Notes: generated by a model not told the origin, from the sequence alone. A DNA stretch of 64,000 nucleotides from Viridibacillus sp050278625 (GCF_050278625.1 NZ_JBNNTI010000011.1:1-64000); one strand, 5' to 3'. Positions 42,167 through 52,167 are shown, counted from the stretch's first letter. Translations and numbers: made by a program.

Positions 42167-43270
42167 TTATTCACTATGTACGAGGTATTCCACCTCAACC
42201 TGATGGATATGAACAGCTGGTTCATTTTCCAAACAACATTCGTAGGTTGCTGGCAATATTTCACCGTTCTCCTCAAAAATACGAATCCAAGGTTTATCTG
42301 TAGCACTATGATTTTGTTTTGAGACAATTCCTCGTCGATCATCAGATAGTAAAACAACTGTCCCATTAGGATATATTGCTATACATTTTTGAAATGCCTT
42401 CACTACTTTTTCTTCGTATAACGTACCGATTCCTTGCTTAATAATTTCCATTCCATGAGAAGGTAACATTTTCTTACGGTACACTCGATTAGATGTCACT
42501 GCATCAAATACGTCAGCAACAGCAATAATTTTAGCATATGGGTGAATTTCAAAATCAACCAAGCCACGTGGATATCCGCTGCCATTAAGTCTTTCGTGAT
42601 GTTGGAACGCACAATGTGCAGATAATAAAGAAATAGTATGTAAGTTTCTTAATAAATCAAAGCCATACTTTGCATGAAGTTTCATTGTATCGTATTCTTC
42701 ATTTGTTAAGAGCCCCGGTTTATTTAATATGTCTTGTGGAATTAGCATTTTACCAACGTCATGTAACATGGCACCAATTCCAATCTGGCGTATTTCATCA
42801 GATGTATATTTCATCTCTCTTGCAATCGCAATAGAATAGATGGCCACTTGTAATGAGTGTTGATAGATATATTCGTCATATATAAATGCATCACTCAAAA
42901 CTGTGATCATTTCTTCGCTATTTACAATACTTTCAAGTAACTGTTCTATAATACATCCAAAATGCTTTGACTCTTGATCTAAACAATAAGTTAAATCAGC
43001 ATTTTTTTGATTTTTTAACATTCTGAAGGAATCTGTAATTTTATCTACAGCTTTTCTTCTTACAAGCATTGGCACAGCTTCAACTATATTAATATCATGA
43101 GAAATTTCATCGTTAATATATACATATTGAACATTTAATTGTAAAAGTCGGTCGGCTATTTGATTTGATGCTACAACCCCTTCATGCAGTAAAGGTCTTC
43201 CAGCCTCATTCCAAATTGTCCTGCCGATCACCATTCCAGGTTGCAACACTTTAGTTGAAATCAGCCTCAT
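42167..43270 (-). CDS. HD-GYP domain protein (putative c-di-GMP phosphodiesterase)
   Basis: A 367-residue soluble protein. The HD motif LHDVGK lies at about 168-173 and the GYP motif in HHERLNGSGYPRG at about 222-234, with downstream ADVFDAVTSNRVYRK, so the HD-GYP core is intact and may hydrolyse cyclic di-GMP or a related dinucleotide. The N-terminal ~120 residues (MRLISTKVLQPGMVIGRTIW) resemble the small domain preceding many Firmicute HD-GYP proteins. It sits 42 bases upstream of yunB on the same strand. This gene is not at this place in B. subtilis. Confidence 0.9.
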   Translation of the reverse strand: MRLISTKVLQPGMVIGRTIWNEAGRPLLHEGVVASNQIADRLLQLNVQYVYINDEISHDINIVEAVPMLVRRKAVDKITDSFRMLKNQKNADLTYCLDQESKHFGCIIEQLLESIVNSEEMITVLSDAFIYDEYIYQHSLQVAIYSIAIAREMKYTSDEIRQIGIGAMLHDVGKMLIPQDILNKPGLLTNEEYDTMKLHAKYGFDLLRNLHTISLLSAHCAFQHHERLNGSGYPRGLVDFEIHPYAKIIAVADVFDAVTSNRVYRKKMLPSHGMEIIKQGIGTLYEEKVVKAFQKCIAIYPNGTVVLLSDDRRGIVSKQNHSATDKPWIRIFEENGEILPATYECCLENEPAVHIHQVEVEYLVHSE

Positions 43271-43327
43271 ACTATTTCCCCATTCATAAACATAATCTAT
43301 TCTCTATATTTTGACTCCTACAGAACT

Positions 43328-44716
43328 TTAATCAGGTCTTTCTGAACTTTCCCCTTTGAAAAATCCAAGTCCATACTGAATTAGAATATCACGTAAAAAT
43401 TGAGGTAACAAGTATGTTTTTGGTGTATTTTTGAAATCAGGAAAGAAATAACCAAAAGTATACATATCTAAAGTCACAAGTCTGTAATTTTTCTTCAGGT
43501 TCGCTATACGTCCTCCTACTACTAACTGCCCCATATCATTGACTTCAAATTGATAGTTTAGCATCTTACCCATTACGACACCTCTGAACCCTAAGCCCTT
43601 CACTTCTCTTCTTGGCCAATCTACATTTTGTGCTTCCATATAAACTTCTTTCAAACGCTCGCCTGTAAGTTCGATTACACAAGCATTGATTGGGTGTGGG
43701 AGCATACAGTGAATATCGTTAGCTGTCACTCTACCTTTTGGAAGTCCAGTTAAAAAAATCCCTGCATTGAATAAAGCACAATCAGCATCTGAAAATTGCA
43801 ATAATGCTTTAGCAAAGAGTCGTGAAAGATTTGAATGATGGTACCATTCCTTATTGTAATAGCGATCTGTATAAAATACGGGTACGTCGAGTAGTTCACG
43901 TCCTAATTGTTCAAGACCAACTACTTGCTCTTTTTCTTTTTCTACAGATGCAAGGTCAATCGCTCTGTGAAGCATCGTTTTTTTCGTCACAACTTTTTTT
44001 GTATCGGTATCAAATGATATTTCAGTATGCCCTACAAATAAGCCAAATTTCCCTCCACCTGTTAACAGCACATCATTTACTATTTTACCTTCATGCAAAA
44101 TATGATGCGTATGTGCTCCGAAAATAACATCAATTTCAGGACACTGCTCTGCTAACAACGTATCATCTGGCAAACCTAGATGTGACATACAAACGATTAT
44201 ATCCACTTGGTTACGTAGTTCAATTACTTGTCTTTGCAATACTTCTAGTGGTTCTAGTACTTGCCAATCAAGTTGCTCATAAAATAGATAAAAAGGAGCC
44301 GTAGCAGCAATAACTCCAATCTTTATACCAGTTGCTGTATTATAAACCTTATATGGTTTGGCCCACTGAGGAATGTCACCATCATTATTTTGCAAATTAG
44401 CTACTATAATATCGAAATTTGCGTCATTATATAATGTATTCAATTCATTATTAGATAAAGTAATACCTTCATTATTTCCAATCGTTACAGCATCGTAATT
44501 TGCCTCATTTAATAATTCTACATTTCCTTTTCCAAGCGTTGCCTCAGTAAACACATTTGAACGATCCATATAGTCTCCTATATCAAGAACAAAGCAACTA
44601 TCGCCCACTTCTATATGCCACTTCTTTCGTGTTACAAGAAATTCGTGAGTACGTGGCCAATGCTCAAAATGACTATGGACATCATTTGTATGATAGAAAT
44701 GGATTGTTTCAATCAT
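43328..44716 (-). CDS. yunD: YunD-like metallophosphatase/5'-nucleotidase
   Basis: A 462-residue protein with an N-terminal calcineurin-like metallophosphatase domain (HTNDVHSHFE at 8-17, DIGDYMDRS, GNNEGI, MSHLG, GAHTHH) and a C-terminal 5'-nucleotidase domain (about 290-440, NAGIFLTGLPKGRVTANDIH). There is no signal peptide, so unlike secreted UshA-type enzymes it should be cytoplasmic, as expected for YunD. In the metal-site block GNHE is GNNE, which is usual in this subfamily. It lies between yunE and the HD-GYP gene, on the same strand. Confidence 0.92.
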   Translation of the reverse strand: MIETIHFYHTNDVHSHFEHWPRTHEFLVTRKKWHIEVGDSCFVLDIGDYMDRSNVFTEATLGKGNVELLNEANYDAVTIGNNEGITLSNNELNTLYNDANFDIIVANLQNNDGDIPQWAKPYKVYNTATGIKIGVIAATAPFYLFYEQLDWQVLEPLEVLQRQVIELRNQVDIIVCMSHLGLPDDTLLAEQCPEIDVIFGAHTHHILHEGKIVNDVLLTGGGKFGLFVGHTEISFDTDTKKVVTKKTMLHRAIDLASVEKEKEQVVGLEQLGRELLDVPVFYTDRYYNKEWYHHSNLSRLFAKALLQFSDADCALFNAGIFLTGLPKGRVTANDIHCMLPHPINACVIELTGERLKEVYMEAQNVDWPRREVKGLGFRGVVMGKMLNYQFEVNDMGQLVVGGRIANLKKNYRLVTLDMYTFGYFFPDFKNTPKTYLLPQFLRDILIQYGLGFFKGESSERPD

Positions 44717-44734
44717 AATATCCCCTCCTTACTT

Positions 44735-45556
44735 TCAAATTAGCGCATCAATGATTGAACGAATTCCGAGAAGTAATAATATAATTCGTAAAACAAGCAC
44801 TAATGTATCTGATCTAATACGTTTATTTAGCGCTGCTCCAATTTTCGCCCCGATATAAGCCCCTGGAATGACAGGAATTGTATACATCCAAGGTACATTC
44901 CCTAAATAAATATGGCTTGCTGAGTTAACGATAGATGATAGAAATACCATGAACATGGATGTAGCAACTGCCACATGAGGTGGAAACAAGAATAATAAAA
45001 TCATCGCAGGAACAATCATTGACCCCCCACCAATTCCAAATAAACCCGAAGCAAAGCCAATTGCAAATGTCAGTAATAGTGCAAACCATACCGGATAGCC
45101 ATAAACAAATGTTTGACCATCTTCACCGATAAATGTTCTTTTTGTTCCATGATCTACAAACCATTTAACTGGCTTTAATTTGTCTCGAACAATTAAGATC
45201 GTTGCTAAAATAATTAATAAAATACCGAAATATAAATTAAATGATGGCAAATCTAGTCCTTTATTCACCCACGCACCAAAAATTGTTCCAGGTACGCTCC
45301 CAGCAAAGAAAATCACGCCACTCTTATAGTCGACTGTCTTCGATTTCATATAAGACAATGTGGATGCTAATCCAGTAAATATCATCATAACTACAGATAT
45401 ACCTACTACCTTTTGTGGTGTTATATCCGGGATTAAGCCAAGTGTGAGCCCAACAAACAATGTAGCTGGTACTAATATTACGCCCCCACCTAGACCTACT
45501 AAAGCGCCAATTAGGCCTGAACATAACCCAATTACAGCAATTAAAACATATTCCAT
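44735..45556 (-). CDS. yunE: TauE/SafE family anion permease
   Basis: A 273-residue, eight-TM membrane protein. The family repeat shows in the two halves: GLIGALVGLGGGVILVPATL near the N-terminus and GFASGLFGIGGGSMIVPAMILLF at about 166-188. Members export sulfite, sulfoacetate or similar organosulfur anions. It lies between yunF, which it overlaps by one base, and yunD, 18 bases downstream, so the three form an operon. AAGGAGAAT precedes the ATG. Confidence 0.92.
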   Translation of the reverse strand: MEYVLIAVIGLCSGLIGALVGLGGGVILVPATLFVGLTLGLIPDITPQKVVGISVVMMIFTGLASTLSYMKSKTVDYKSGVIFFAGSVPGTIFGAWVNKGLDLPSFNLYFGILLIILATILIVRDKLKPVKWFVDHGTKRTFIGEDGQTFVYGYPVWFALLLTFAIGFASGLFGIGGGSMIVPAMILLFLFPPHVAVATSMFMVFLSSIVNSASHIYLGNVPWMYTIPVIPGAYIGAKIGAALNKRIRSDTLVLVLRIILLLLGIRSIIDALI

Positions 45557-46413
45557 TATGATTCTCCTTCAAAAAAATCTAATTGTTTTGGAGATAATCC
45601 TTCATATTGTACTCCCAGCATTTTTTGCAACTGTTTTGCATTTTTTGCTGCATCATTTCCAGAGTTATTATTAAATAACACAAACACATCGTTTACTTGC
45701 TGTTGTAACGCTACAATATGTTGTTGTAATCCTTTTAATTCTTCATCATTATAATTGTAAAGAAAACGAATTTTACGCCATTCTTCATTATTGCCAGGAT
45801 TTCGCCAACCATGTACATTACGACCATGAATCCGTACAAGGACACGTTCACTTGTCGCTTTTGGTACAAGTGGTACTGAACCTTCCCCTGCCTGCGGCTC
45901 ATCACAAACTGTATGTATTAAACCCTCTTGACGTAAAAAATTCAATGTACCATCCATGAATTTTTCGCTATACCAAGTTCGATTCCGAAACTCAATCGCT
46001 ACAGGGAAATTCTTTAATTGTTGCTTCACATAGCGAATATACGTAACATTTTTTGTTTGGCAGTCAAACCATGGTGGGAACTGTACTAAAATCATTGCAA
46101 GCTTTCCCGCTTGTTGAAAAAGTGTCATCGCATTTTTAAAAGCTTCAAACATTTCTTCTCTTGTTTCATACGGATTATCCTGCCTCAAATGACCTGTCAT
46201 ACCTTGATATGCTTTCACTACAAACTGAAAATGATCGGGTACTTCTGCAATCCACTTCCGGACATTCGATTCAGAGGGAATGGAATAGAATGAAGTATCC
46301 ACTTCAACAACCGGAAAATGCCCACTATAATCAAATAATTTATCCCGTGCTGTAGACAACGGACTATAAAGATCAGGATGATCTCCCCATCCAGTTAAAC
46401 CAATATATATCAT
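45556..46413 (-). CDS. yunF: DUF72 family protein YunF
   Basis: A 285-residue protein with a TIM-barrel-like DUF72 domain (YIGLTGWGDHPDLY, VEVDTSFYSIP, KAYQGMTGH, VQFPPWFDC, VAIEFRNRTWY, FVLFNNNSGNDAAKNA). The biochemical function is unknown. It starts the yunF-yunE-yunD series; GGGGGATATGAG gives the ribosome site. It ends inside the yunE start (one-base overlap). Confidence 0.9.
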   Translation of the reverse strand: MIYIGLTGWGDHPDLYSPLSTARDKLFDYSGHFPVVEVDTSFYSIPSESNVRKWIAEVPDHFQFVVKAYQGMTGHLRQDNPYETREEMFEAFKNAMTLFQQAGKLAMILVQFPPWFDCQTKNVTYIRYVKQQLKNFPVAIEFRNRTWYSEKFMDGTLNFLRQEGLIHTVCDEPQAGEGSVPLVPKATSERVLVRIHGRNVHGWRNPGNNEEWRKIRFLYNYNDEELKGLQQHIVALQQQVNDVFVLFNNNSGNDAAKNAKQLQKMLGVQYEGLSPKQLDFFEGES

Positions 46414-46527
46414 CTCATATCCCCCATTTTCAGGCTTATAGTTTATGATAGCATAACCCTCTTCTGTGTTAGAACAGAATTACCCTAGCACTTTTTCAAA
46501 CTGAAAGACATTCTGGTTATACGAAAA

Positions 46528-46572
46528 AAGCTTCGGCATCAATTTGGAATCCAAATTGAGTTGCCGAAGCTT
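46528..46572 (-). terminator. suf operon terminator
   Basis: On the minus strand AAGCTTCGGCA pairs with TGCCGAAGCTT and AATTTGG with CCAAATT inside it; TTTTTTCG follows. It lies 15 bases after the sufB stop. Confidence 0.9.
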
Positions 46573-46587
46573 AAAAGTTAGCTCTGA

Positions 46588-47985
46588 TTAACCAATAGAG
46601 CCTTCCATTTCGAATTTGATAAGACGGTTCATCTCTACTGCATATTCCATTGGAAGTTCTTTTGTGAATGGCTCGATGAAGCCCATTACGATCATTTCTG
46701 TAGCTTCTTGCTCAGAAACACCACGGCTCATTAAGTAGAACAATTGCTCTTCAGATACTTTTGAAACTTTTGCTTCATGCTCTAAAGAGATTTGATCATT
46801 CATAACTTCGTTGTATGGAATTGTATCAGACGTCGATTCGTTATCCATGATTAATGTATCACATTCGATATTTGCACGAGCGTTGATTGCTTTTTTACCA
46901 AAGCGAACAATACCGCGATATGTTACGTTACCACCATGTTTAGAAATCGATTTTGATACGATTGTAGAAGATGTGTTTGGTGCTAAGTGGATCATTTTCG
47001 CACCAGTATCTTGGTTTTGCCCACGCCCTGCAATAGCAATTGATAATGTCATACCACGAGCGCCTTCACCTTTAAGGACACAAGCTGGATATTTCATTGT
47101 TAATTTAGAACCGATGTTACCATCAATCCATTCCATTGTAGCGTTAGCATCACATACTGCACGTTTCGTTACTAGGTTATAAACGTTGTTAGCCCAGTTT
47201 TGAATTGTTGTATAACGGCAATATGCATCTTTTTTGATGATAATTTCTACAACAGCACTATGAAGAGAGCTTGTTGTATAAACAGGAGCAGTACATCCTT
47301 CTACGTAGTGTACACTTGCACCTTCATCAACAATAATTAATGTACGTTCGAATTGACCCATATTTTCAGAGTTAATACGGAAGTACGCTTGTAGAGGTGT
47401 TTCTAGTTTCACACCTTTTGGTACGTAAATGAACGAACCACCAGACCATACTGCAGAGTTTAATGCAGAGAATTTGTTGTCTTGTGGTGGAATTGTTTTA
47501 CCGAAGTACTCTTTGAAAAGTTCTTCGTTTTCACGAAGTGCTGAGTCTGTGTCTTTGAACACAACACCCATATCTTCAAGTTCTTCCTTCATATTATGGT
47601 AAACAACTTCAGATTCATATTGTGCAGAAACACCAGCTAGGTATTTTTGTTCTGCTTCAGGGATACCAAGCTTATCAAATGTTTCTTTGATTTCAGCTGG
47701 TACTTCATCCCAAGATTTTTGAGTTGCTTCTGAAGGTTTTACATAATACGTAATCTCATCAAAGTTTAACTCAGAAAGATCGCCACCCCATTGAGGCATT
47801 GGTTTTTCATAGAAAATCTCAAGTGATTTTAGACGAAAATCTAACATCCATTGAGGCTCGTTTTTCATTTTAGAAATTTCTTTAACGATATCAGCAGTTA
47901 GTCCACGTTTTGAACGGAAAATAGATACGTCCTTGTCATGGAATCCATACTTGTAATCGCCAATTTCAGGCATTTTTTTAGCCAT
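46588..47985 (-). CDS. sufB: Fe-S cluster assembly scaffold SufB
   Basis: A 465-residue SUF scaffold subunit with the beta-helix core and C-terminal signature (GKKAINARANIECDTLIMD, ISLEHEAKVSKVSEEQLFYL). Conserved cysteines (YVEGCTAP, IECDTL) could take part in cluster assembly with SufC and SufD. It is the last gene of the minus-strand sufCDSUB operon, 29 bases after sufU. AGGAGAAACG precedes the ATG. Confidence 0.97.
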   Translation of the reverse strand: MAKKMPEIGDYKYGFHDKDVSIFRSKRGLTADIVKEISKMKNEPQWMLDFRLKSLEIFYEKPMPQWGGDLSELNFDEITYYVKPSEATQKSWDEVPAEIKETFDKLGIPEAEQKYLAGVSAQYESEVVYHNMKEELEDMGVVFKDTDSALRENEELFKEYFGKTIPPQDNKFSALNSAVWSGGSFIYVPKGVKLETPLQAYFRINSENMGQFERTLIIVDEGASVHYVEGCTAPVYTTSSLHSAVVEIIIKKDAYCRYTTIQNWANNVYNLVTKRAVCDANATMEWIDGNIGSKLTMKYPACVLKGEGARGMTLSIAIAGRGQNQDTGAKMIHLAPNTSSTIVSKSISKHGGNVTYRGIVRFGKKAINARANIECDTLIMDNESTSDTIPYNEVMNDQISLEHEAKVSKVSEEQLFYLMSRGVSEQEATEMIVMGFIEPFTKELPMEYAVEMNRLIKFEMEGSIG

Positions 47986-48014
47986 CGTTTCTCCTCCGTT
48001 CAGAGTTCAATAAT

Positions 48015-48458
48015 TTATTTATTTTCAGATTCGTTTTGCACACCTTTTTCCATTGCTTTCCAAGCCAAAGTTGCACATTTAATACGAGCTGGGAATTTAG
48101 AAACACCTGAAAGTGCTTCTACATCACCTAAATCGATCGAATCGTCATAGTCTTTTCCAAGCATCATATCAGAGAAAATATGTGCTAGGTTTTGAGCTTC
48201 CTCTACTGTTTTCCCTTTGACTGTTTGCGTCATCATGGAAGCAGAGGACATTGAGATGGAACAACCTTCTCCATCAAATTTAGCATCTTCAACGATGCCA
48301 TTATTTACTTGTAAAGTTAAACGGATACGGTCGCCACACGTAGGGTTGTTCATATCGATAGTGACATTACTACCTTCAAGAGCCCCTTTGTTTCTTGGCT
48401 TTTTATAGTGATCCATAATAACTGAGCGATAAAGTTGATCTAAATTATTCAAAGACAT
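48015..48458 (-). CDS. sufU: SufU zinc-dependent sulfurtransferase
   Basis: A 147-residue IscU-like protein. The three zinc ligand cysteines are in NPTCGDRIRL, GEGCSISMSSASMMT and IKCATLAWKAME. In Gram-positives it takes sulfur from SufS and passes it to SufBCD rather than acting as a scaffold. The frame is open 24 codons further upstream, inside sufS, but AAGGAG ahead of the ATG at 48458 and the known N-terminus (MSLNNLDQLYRSVIM) set the start. It overlaps sufS by 14 bases. Confidence 0.96.
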   Translation of the reverse strand: MSLNNLDQLYRSVIMDHYKKPRNKGALEGSNVTIDMNNPTCGDRIRLTLQVNNGIVEDAKFDGEGCSISMSSASMMTQTVKGKTVEEAQNLAHIFSDMMLGKDYDDSIDLGDVEALSGVSKFPARIKCATLAWKAMEKGVQNESENK

Positions 48459-49677
48459 CAGCAAAATACTCCTTCGCAGTGCGCAACCCTGCAACAAGAC
48501 GGTCAATATCTTCCTCATTGTTATAAACATAGAAGCTAGCTCGTGCAGTTGCAGTACATTGTAACCATTTCATCAGTGGCTGTGCACAATGATGTCCAGC
48601 ACGTACAGCAATGCCGTTCATATCTAGAACTGTTGCTACATCATGTGGATGAACATCATCTAAATTAAATGTTACAAGACCTGAACGTTTTGCAGGGTCA
48701 AGTGGTCCATAAATTGATAAACCATTAATTGTTTGCATTTGGTCTATAGCATAACGCGATATACCATGTTCGTGTTTTTCAATCGTGTCTAGACCGATTT
48801 CTTGAAGGAAATCAACAGCTGCACCTAATCCAATAGCTCCAGCAATGATTGGAGTACCACCTTCAAATTTCCAAGGTAGCTCCTTCCATGTAGATTCATG
48901 AAGTCCTACAAAATCAATCATTTCGCCACCAAATTCAACCGGCTCCATGTTTTCGAGAAGCGCTTTTTTACCATATAATACACCAATACCAGTTGGTCCG
49001 CACATTTTGTGTCCAGAGAATGCTAAGAAATCACAATCTAAATCTTGCACATCTGTTTTAAAATGAGGTACACCTTGCGCTCCATCAACAACCATAACAG
49101 CTCCATGCTCATGAGCTATCGCTGCGATTTCTTTGATCGGATTGATCGTCCCTAAAACATTGGAAGCATACGCCATTGAGACGATCTTTGTTTTGTCAGT
49201 AATTGTTGCACGCACTTTATCTAATGATAAAGTACCATCTGACTCTAAATCGATATATTTTAATATTGCACCTTTTTCCTTCGCAAGTTGTTGCCAAGGT
49301 ATTAAGTTAGAATGGTGTTCCATATAAGTAATGATGATTTCATCGCCTTCACCTACATGTGTACGCCCATAACTTTGTGCAACTATATTTAATCCAGTAG
49401 TAGTCCCTCTTGTGAAAATAATTTCTTCAGTCGAGTTTGCATTGATAAATTTACGAACTTTTTCACGAGCACCTTCATAAGAATCTGTTGCTCTGTTCCC
49501 AAGTGTATGAACACCACGGTGAACATTTGAATTTTCGAATTCGTAATAATTTTTGATTGCTTCAATTACTTGAATTGGCTTTTGAGAAGTTGCAGCACTA
49601 TCAAGATAAACAAGCGGATGCCCGTTAATTTCTTGATTTAATATCGGGAAATAGCTTCGAATGTCATCTTTGATCAT
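48445..49677 (-). CDS. sufS: cysteine desulfurase SufS
   Basis: A 410-residue class II cysteine desulfurase, converting cysteine to alanine and an enzyme persulfide. PLP motifs: TRGTTTGLNIVAQS, DGAQGVPHFKTD and the Schiff-base lysine in FSGHKMCGPTG (about 226). The persulfide cysteine is in RAGHHCAQPLM (about 362). Its stop overlaps sufU, and its start overlaps the sufD stop by one base, so all are coupled. Confidence 0.97.
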   Translation of the reverse strand: MIKDDIRSYFPILNQEINGHPLVYLDSAATSQKPIQVIEAIKNYYEFENSNVHRGVHTLGNRATDSYEGAREKVRKFINANSTEEIIFTRGTTTGLNIVAQSYGRTHVGEGDEIIITYMEHHSNLIPWQQLAKEKGAILKYIDLESDGTLSLDKVRATITDKTKIVSMAYASNVLGTINPIKEIAAIAHEHGAVMVVDGAQGVPHFKTDVQDLDCDFLAFSGHKMCGPTGIGVLYGKKALLENMEPVEFGGEMIDFVGLHESTWKELPWKFEGGTPIIAGAIGLGAAVDFLQEIGLDTIEKHEHGISRYAIDQMQTINGLSIYGPLDPAKRSGLVTFNLDDVHPHDVATVLDMNGIAVRAGHHCAQPLMKWLQCTATARASFYVYNNEEDIDRLVAGLRTAKEYFADVFE

Positions 49678-50984
49678 TAGCGAACTTTCCTTTCGATAAC
49701 CTCCGTCAGTTGCTTTTTAACGCCCTCGATAGGCAATTTGTTTACAACTGGCGCAAGGAATCCGTGAATAACTAAACGTTCAGCTTCTTCTTTCGCAATA
49801 CCACGACTCATTAAGTAATACAATTGAATTGGGTCAACGCGTCCAACAGAAGCTGCGTGTCCAGCAGTTACATCATCTTCTTCGATTAATAAAATCGGGT
49901 TAGCATCTCCACGAGCATTTTCGCTAAACATTAACACGCGTGATTCTTGTACAGCGTCTGCTTTCGTAGCACCATGTTCGATTTTACCAATGCCATTGAA
50001 AATAGCTCGAGAAGAATCTTTCATTACGCCGTGTGTAAGGATGTAACCAGTAGATGCTTTACCCCAATGGCGAACTTCAGTTGTGAAGTTTTGACTTTGC
50101 TCTCCGCGACCAACAACAACTGATTTACTATCAGCATTTGAACCGTCTCCGATTAAATGTGAAATGTTTTCAGAAATAGTATCGCAGTCATTCATTAGAC
50201 CAGTAGCCCATTCAATCGTTGCGTCACGATGTAGAATACCACGACGGTTAACATATGTTGTTAAACCTTTTGCAAGTACATCTACAGCACCGAAAATTAC
50301 TTTTGCATTATCATTTACGATAACTTCAGCAATAATATTCGCTTGTCCAGTTGCTTCTTCTACAGTAGAAAGATAGTTTTCTACATAAGTAACTGAACTG
50401 TTTGCTTCAGCGACAACTAATACATGGTTGAATAACGATGCTTCTGCGTTGTCATGTAAGAACACAACTTGTAGAGGTTCTTCAATGACGACGTTTTTAG
50501 GAACATAAACGAAGACGCCACCGTTAACTAATGCAGCATGTAATGCAGCTAGTTTGTGAGCATCAGCTTTTACGCCTTCAGTCATATAATATTTCTTGAC
50601 TAAGTCACTGTGTTCGCGACTTGCAGTGATAATGTCGGTCATAATAACACCTTGTGCTTTTAGCTCTTCAGAAAGTTCTAAATATGCAGGTGTATTATTA
50701 TGTTGGATATAGATGTTATGTTGGTTTTCAACATCTACGATTGATTTCACTTCTTCTGGAAGTTCATTTAGTGATGCATATGTTGTACTCTCCACAACAT
50801 GTGTTGGAAATTCTGTGAAATTCCATTTTGTAATATTAGTTTTATCTGGTTTTGGCAATGGTAGCGTTTCTACGTTCGCTAGTGCACTTTCACGAAGCTC
50901 AGTTAACCAGCTTGGTTCATTGTTCGCTTCAGAGAAGGAGCGTACGTCTTGAGCGGTTACCGCCAATTTTGTTTCAACCGTCAT
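49677..50984 (-). CDS. sufD: Fe-S cluster assembly protein SufD
   Basis: A 435-residue paralogue of SufB with the same beta-helix core (FVYVPKNVVIEEPLQVVFL, GIGKIEHGATKADAVQESRVL, HAASVGRVDPIQLYYLMSRG, including the conserved His). It forms the SufBC2D scaffold. It lies between sufC and sufS in the operon. GAGGACGAG precedes the ATG. Size and motifs are complete. Confidence 0.96.
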   Translation of the reverse strand: MTVETKLAVTAQDVRSFSEANNEPSWLTELRESALANVETLPLPKPDKTNITKWNFTEFPTHVVESTTYASLNELPEEVKSIVDVENQHNIYIQHNNTPAYLELSEELKAQGVIMTDIITASREHSDLVKKYYMTEGVKADAHKLAALHAALVNGGVFVYVPKNVVIEEPLQVVFLHDNAEASLFNHVLVVAEANSSVTYVENYLSTVEEATGQANIIAEVIVNDNAKVIFGAVDVLAKGLTTYVNRRGILHRDATIEWATGLMNDCDTISENISHLIGDGSNADSKSVVVGRGEQSQNFTTEVRHWGKASTGYILTHGVMKDSSRAIFNGIGKIEHGATKADAVQESRVLMFSENARGDANPILLIEEDDVTAGHAASVGRVDPIQLYYLMSRGIAKEEAERLVIHGFLAPVVNKLPIEGVKKQLTEVIERKVR

Positions 50985-51001
50985 TCTGCTCGTCCTCCTT
51001 C

Positions 51002-51784
51002 TTATGCTTCTTGTTCAGCAGTTTCTTCGTCTTCAATACCTAACTCTTGTTTAATCCAGTCATAACCTTCAGCTTCAAGTTTTTGAGCTAATTCAGCGCC
51101 ACCAGATTTCACAACTTTACCTTGCATCATAACATGCACTTGGTCTGGAGTAATGTAGTTAAGTAGACGTTGGTAGTGAGTGATCATTAAGCATCCAAAG
51201 CCTTCGCCGCGCATTTCGTTGATACCTTTAGAAACAACTTTTAATGCATCGATATCAAGACCCGAGTCAATTTCATCTAAAATAGCGAATTTTGGTTTAA
51301 TCATCATCAATTGTAGAATTTCGTTACGCTTTTTCTCACCGCCAGAGAAACCTTCGTTTAAGTAGCGTTGAGCCATATCTTGGTCCATTTCAAGGAAATC
51401 CATTTTGCTATCTAATTCACGGATGAATTTCATCAATGAAATTTCGTTACCTTCTTCACGACGAGCGTTAATAGCAGAACGTAAGAAGTCAGCGTTTGTT
51501 ACACCAGAAATTTCTGATGGGTATTGCATAGCAAGGAAAAGACCAGCTTTAGCGCGTTCGTCTACTTCCATTTCAAGAACATCTTCACCATCTAAAGTGA
51601 TTGTCCCTGAAGTTACTTCATATTTTGGATGACCCATAATAGCAGAAGCTAAAGTAGATTTACCCGTACCATTTGGTCCCATGATTGCATGGATTTCGTT
51701 TGTATTGAGTGATAGATTTACACCCTTTAAAATTTCTTTCCCGTCAATTTCAACGTGAAGATCTTTGATTACTAATGTTGACAT
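51002..51784 (-). CDS. sufC: Fe-S assembly ATPase SufC
   Basis: A 260-residue ABC-type ATPase that drives SufBC2D. Walker A is GPNGTGKS (about 36-43), the signature SGGEKKR (about 147-153) and Walker B FAILDEIDSGLD; the switch His is in MITHYQRLL. The frame is open 13 codons upstream (51823), but GGAGGTAATCGA sets the ATG at 51784. It is the first gene of the suf operon. A promoter candidate and a Fur-box-like site lie upstream. Confidence 0.97.
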   Translation of the reverse strand: MSTLVIKDLHVEIDGKEILKGVNLSLNTNEIHAIMGPNGTGKSTLASAIMGHPKYEVTSGTITLDGEDVLEMEVDERAKAGLFLAMQYPSEISGVTNADFLRSAINARREEGNEISLMKFIRELDSKMDFLEMDQDMAQRYLNEGFSGGEKKRNEILQLMMIKPKFAILDEIDSGLDIDALKVVSKGINEMRGEGFGCLMITHYQRLLNYITPDQVHVMMQGKVVKSGGAELAQKLEAEGYDWIKQELGIEDEETAEQEA

Positions 51785-51844
51785 TCGATTACCTCCATTT
51801 GAGTTCAATGAATGGTTTCCCATTTCTAATTTAATATCATTCTA

Positions 51845-51873
51845 ATCTTAACTTAAAAAGAAGTGGCTTGCAA
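51845..51873 (-). promoter_or_regulatory. candidate sigma-A promoter of the suf operon
   Basis: On the minus strand TTGCAA (51873-51868), a 17-base spacer and TAAGAT (51850-51845) lie about 60 bases before sufC. Motif match only. Confidence 0.45.
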
Positions 51874-51879
51874 ATCTTT

Positions 51880-51894
51880 TGAAAATTATTCTCA
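51880..51894. promoter_or_regulatory. Fur-box-like site upstream of suf promoter
   Basis: TGAAAATTATTCTCA differs from the 7-1-7 Fur box TGATAAT-N-ATTATCA at two positions only and lies just upstream of the predicted -35. It could mediate iron (Fur) or peroxide (PerR) control of suf. The rest of the 51824-52167 gap holds no gene; a terminator of gltD lies at its right end. Confidence 0.4.
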
Positions 51895-52128
51895 CTTCCA
51901 CTGTAAACAGTAGGTATTCACTAGCTTTACATCAAGTATACTAGCAATTCTTTGCTATTTATTAAAATTATATTCATTTTCATTCCAGACACTCTAATTG
52001 AGAATCGATTTCACTCCCAGTGTAGTGATAACCTTATTTCTCTGTGAATTTATGTATTTTATATAACTTTTTTCGACAAATATTATCGTTTACAGACTAC
52101 TAAATTACTATATATCGCTATTTTCCGC

Positions 52129-52157
52129 AAAAAAAAGCCTTTAAATAGGCTTTTTTT
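52129..52157. terminator. gltD terminator
   Basis: AAAAAAAAGCCT pairs with AGGCTTTTTTT around a six-base loop, 11 bases after the gltD stop (minus strand). Confidence 0.85.
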
Positions 52158-52167
52158 AGACATCCCA

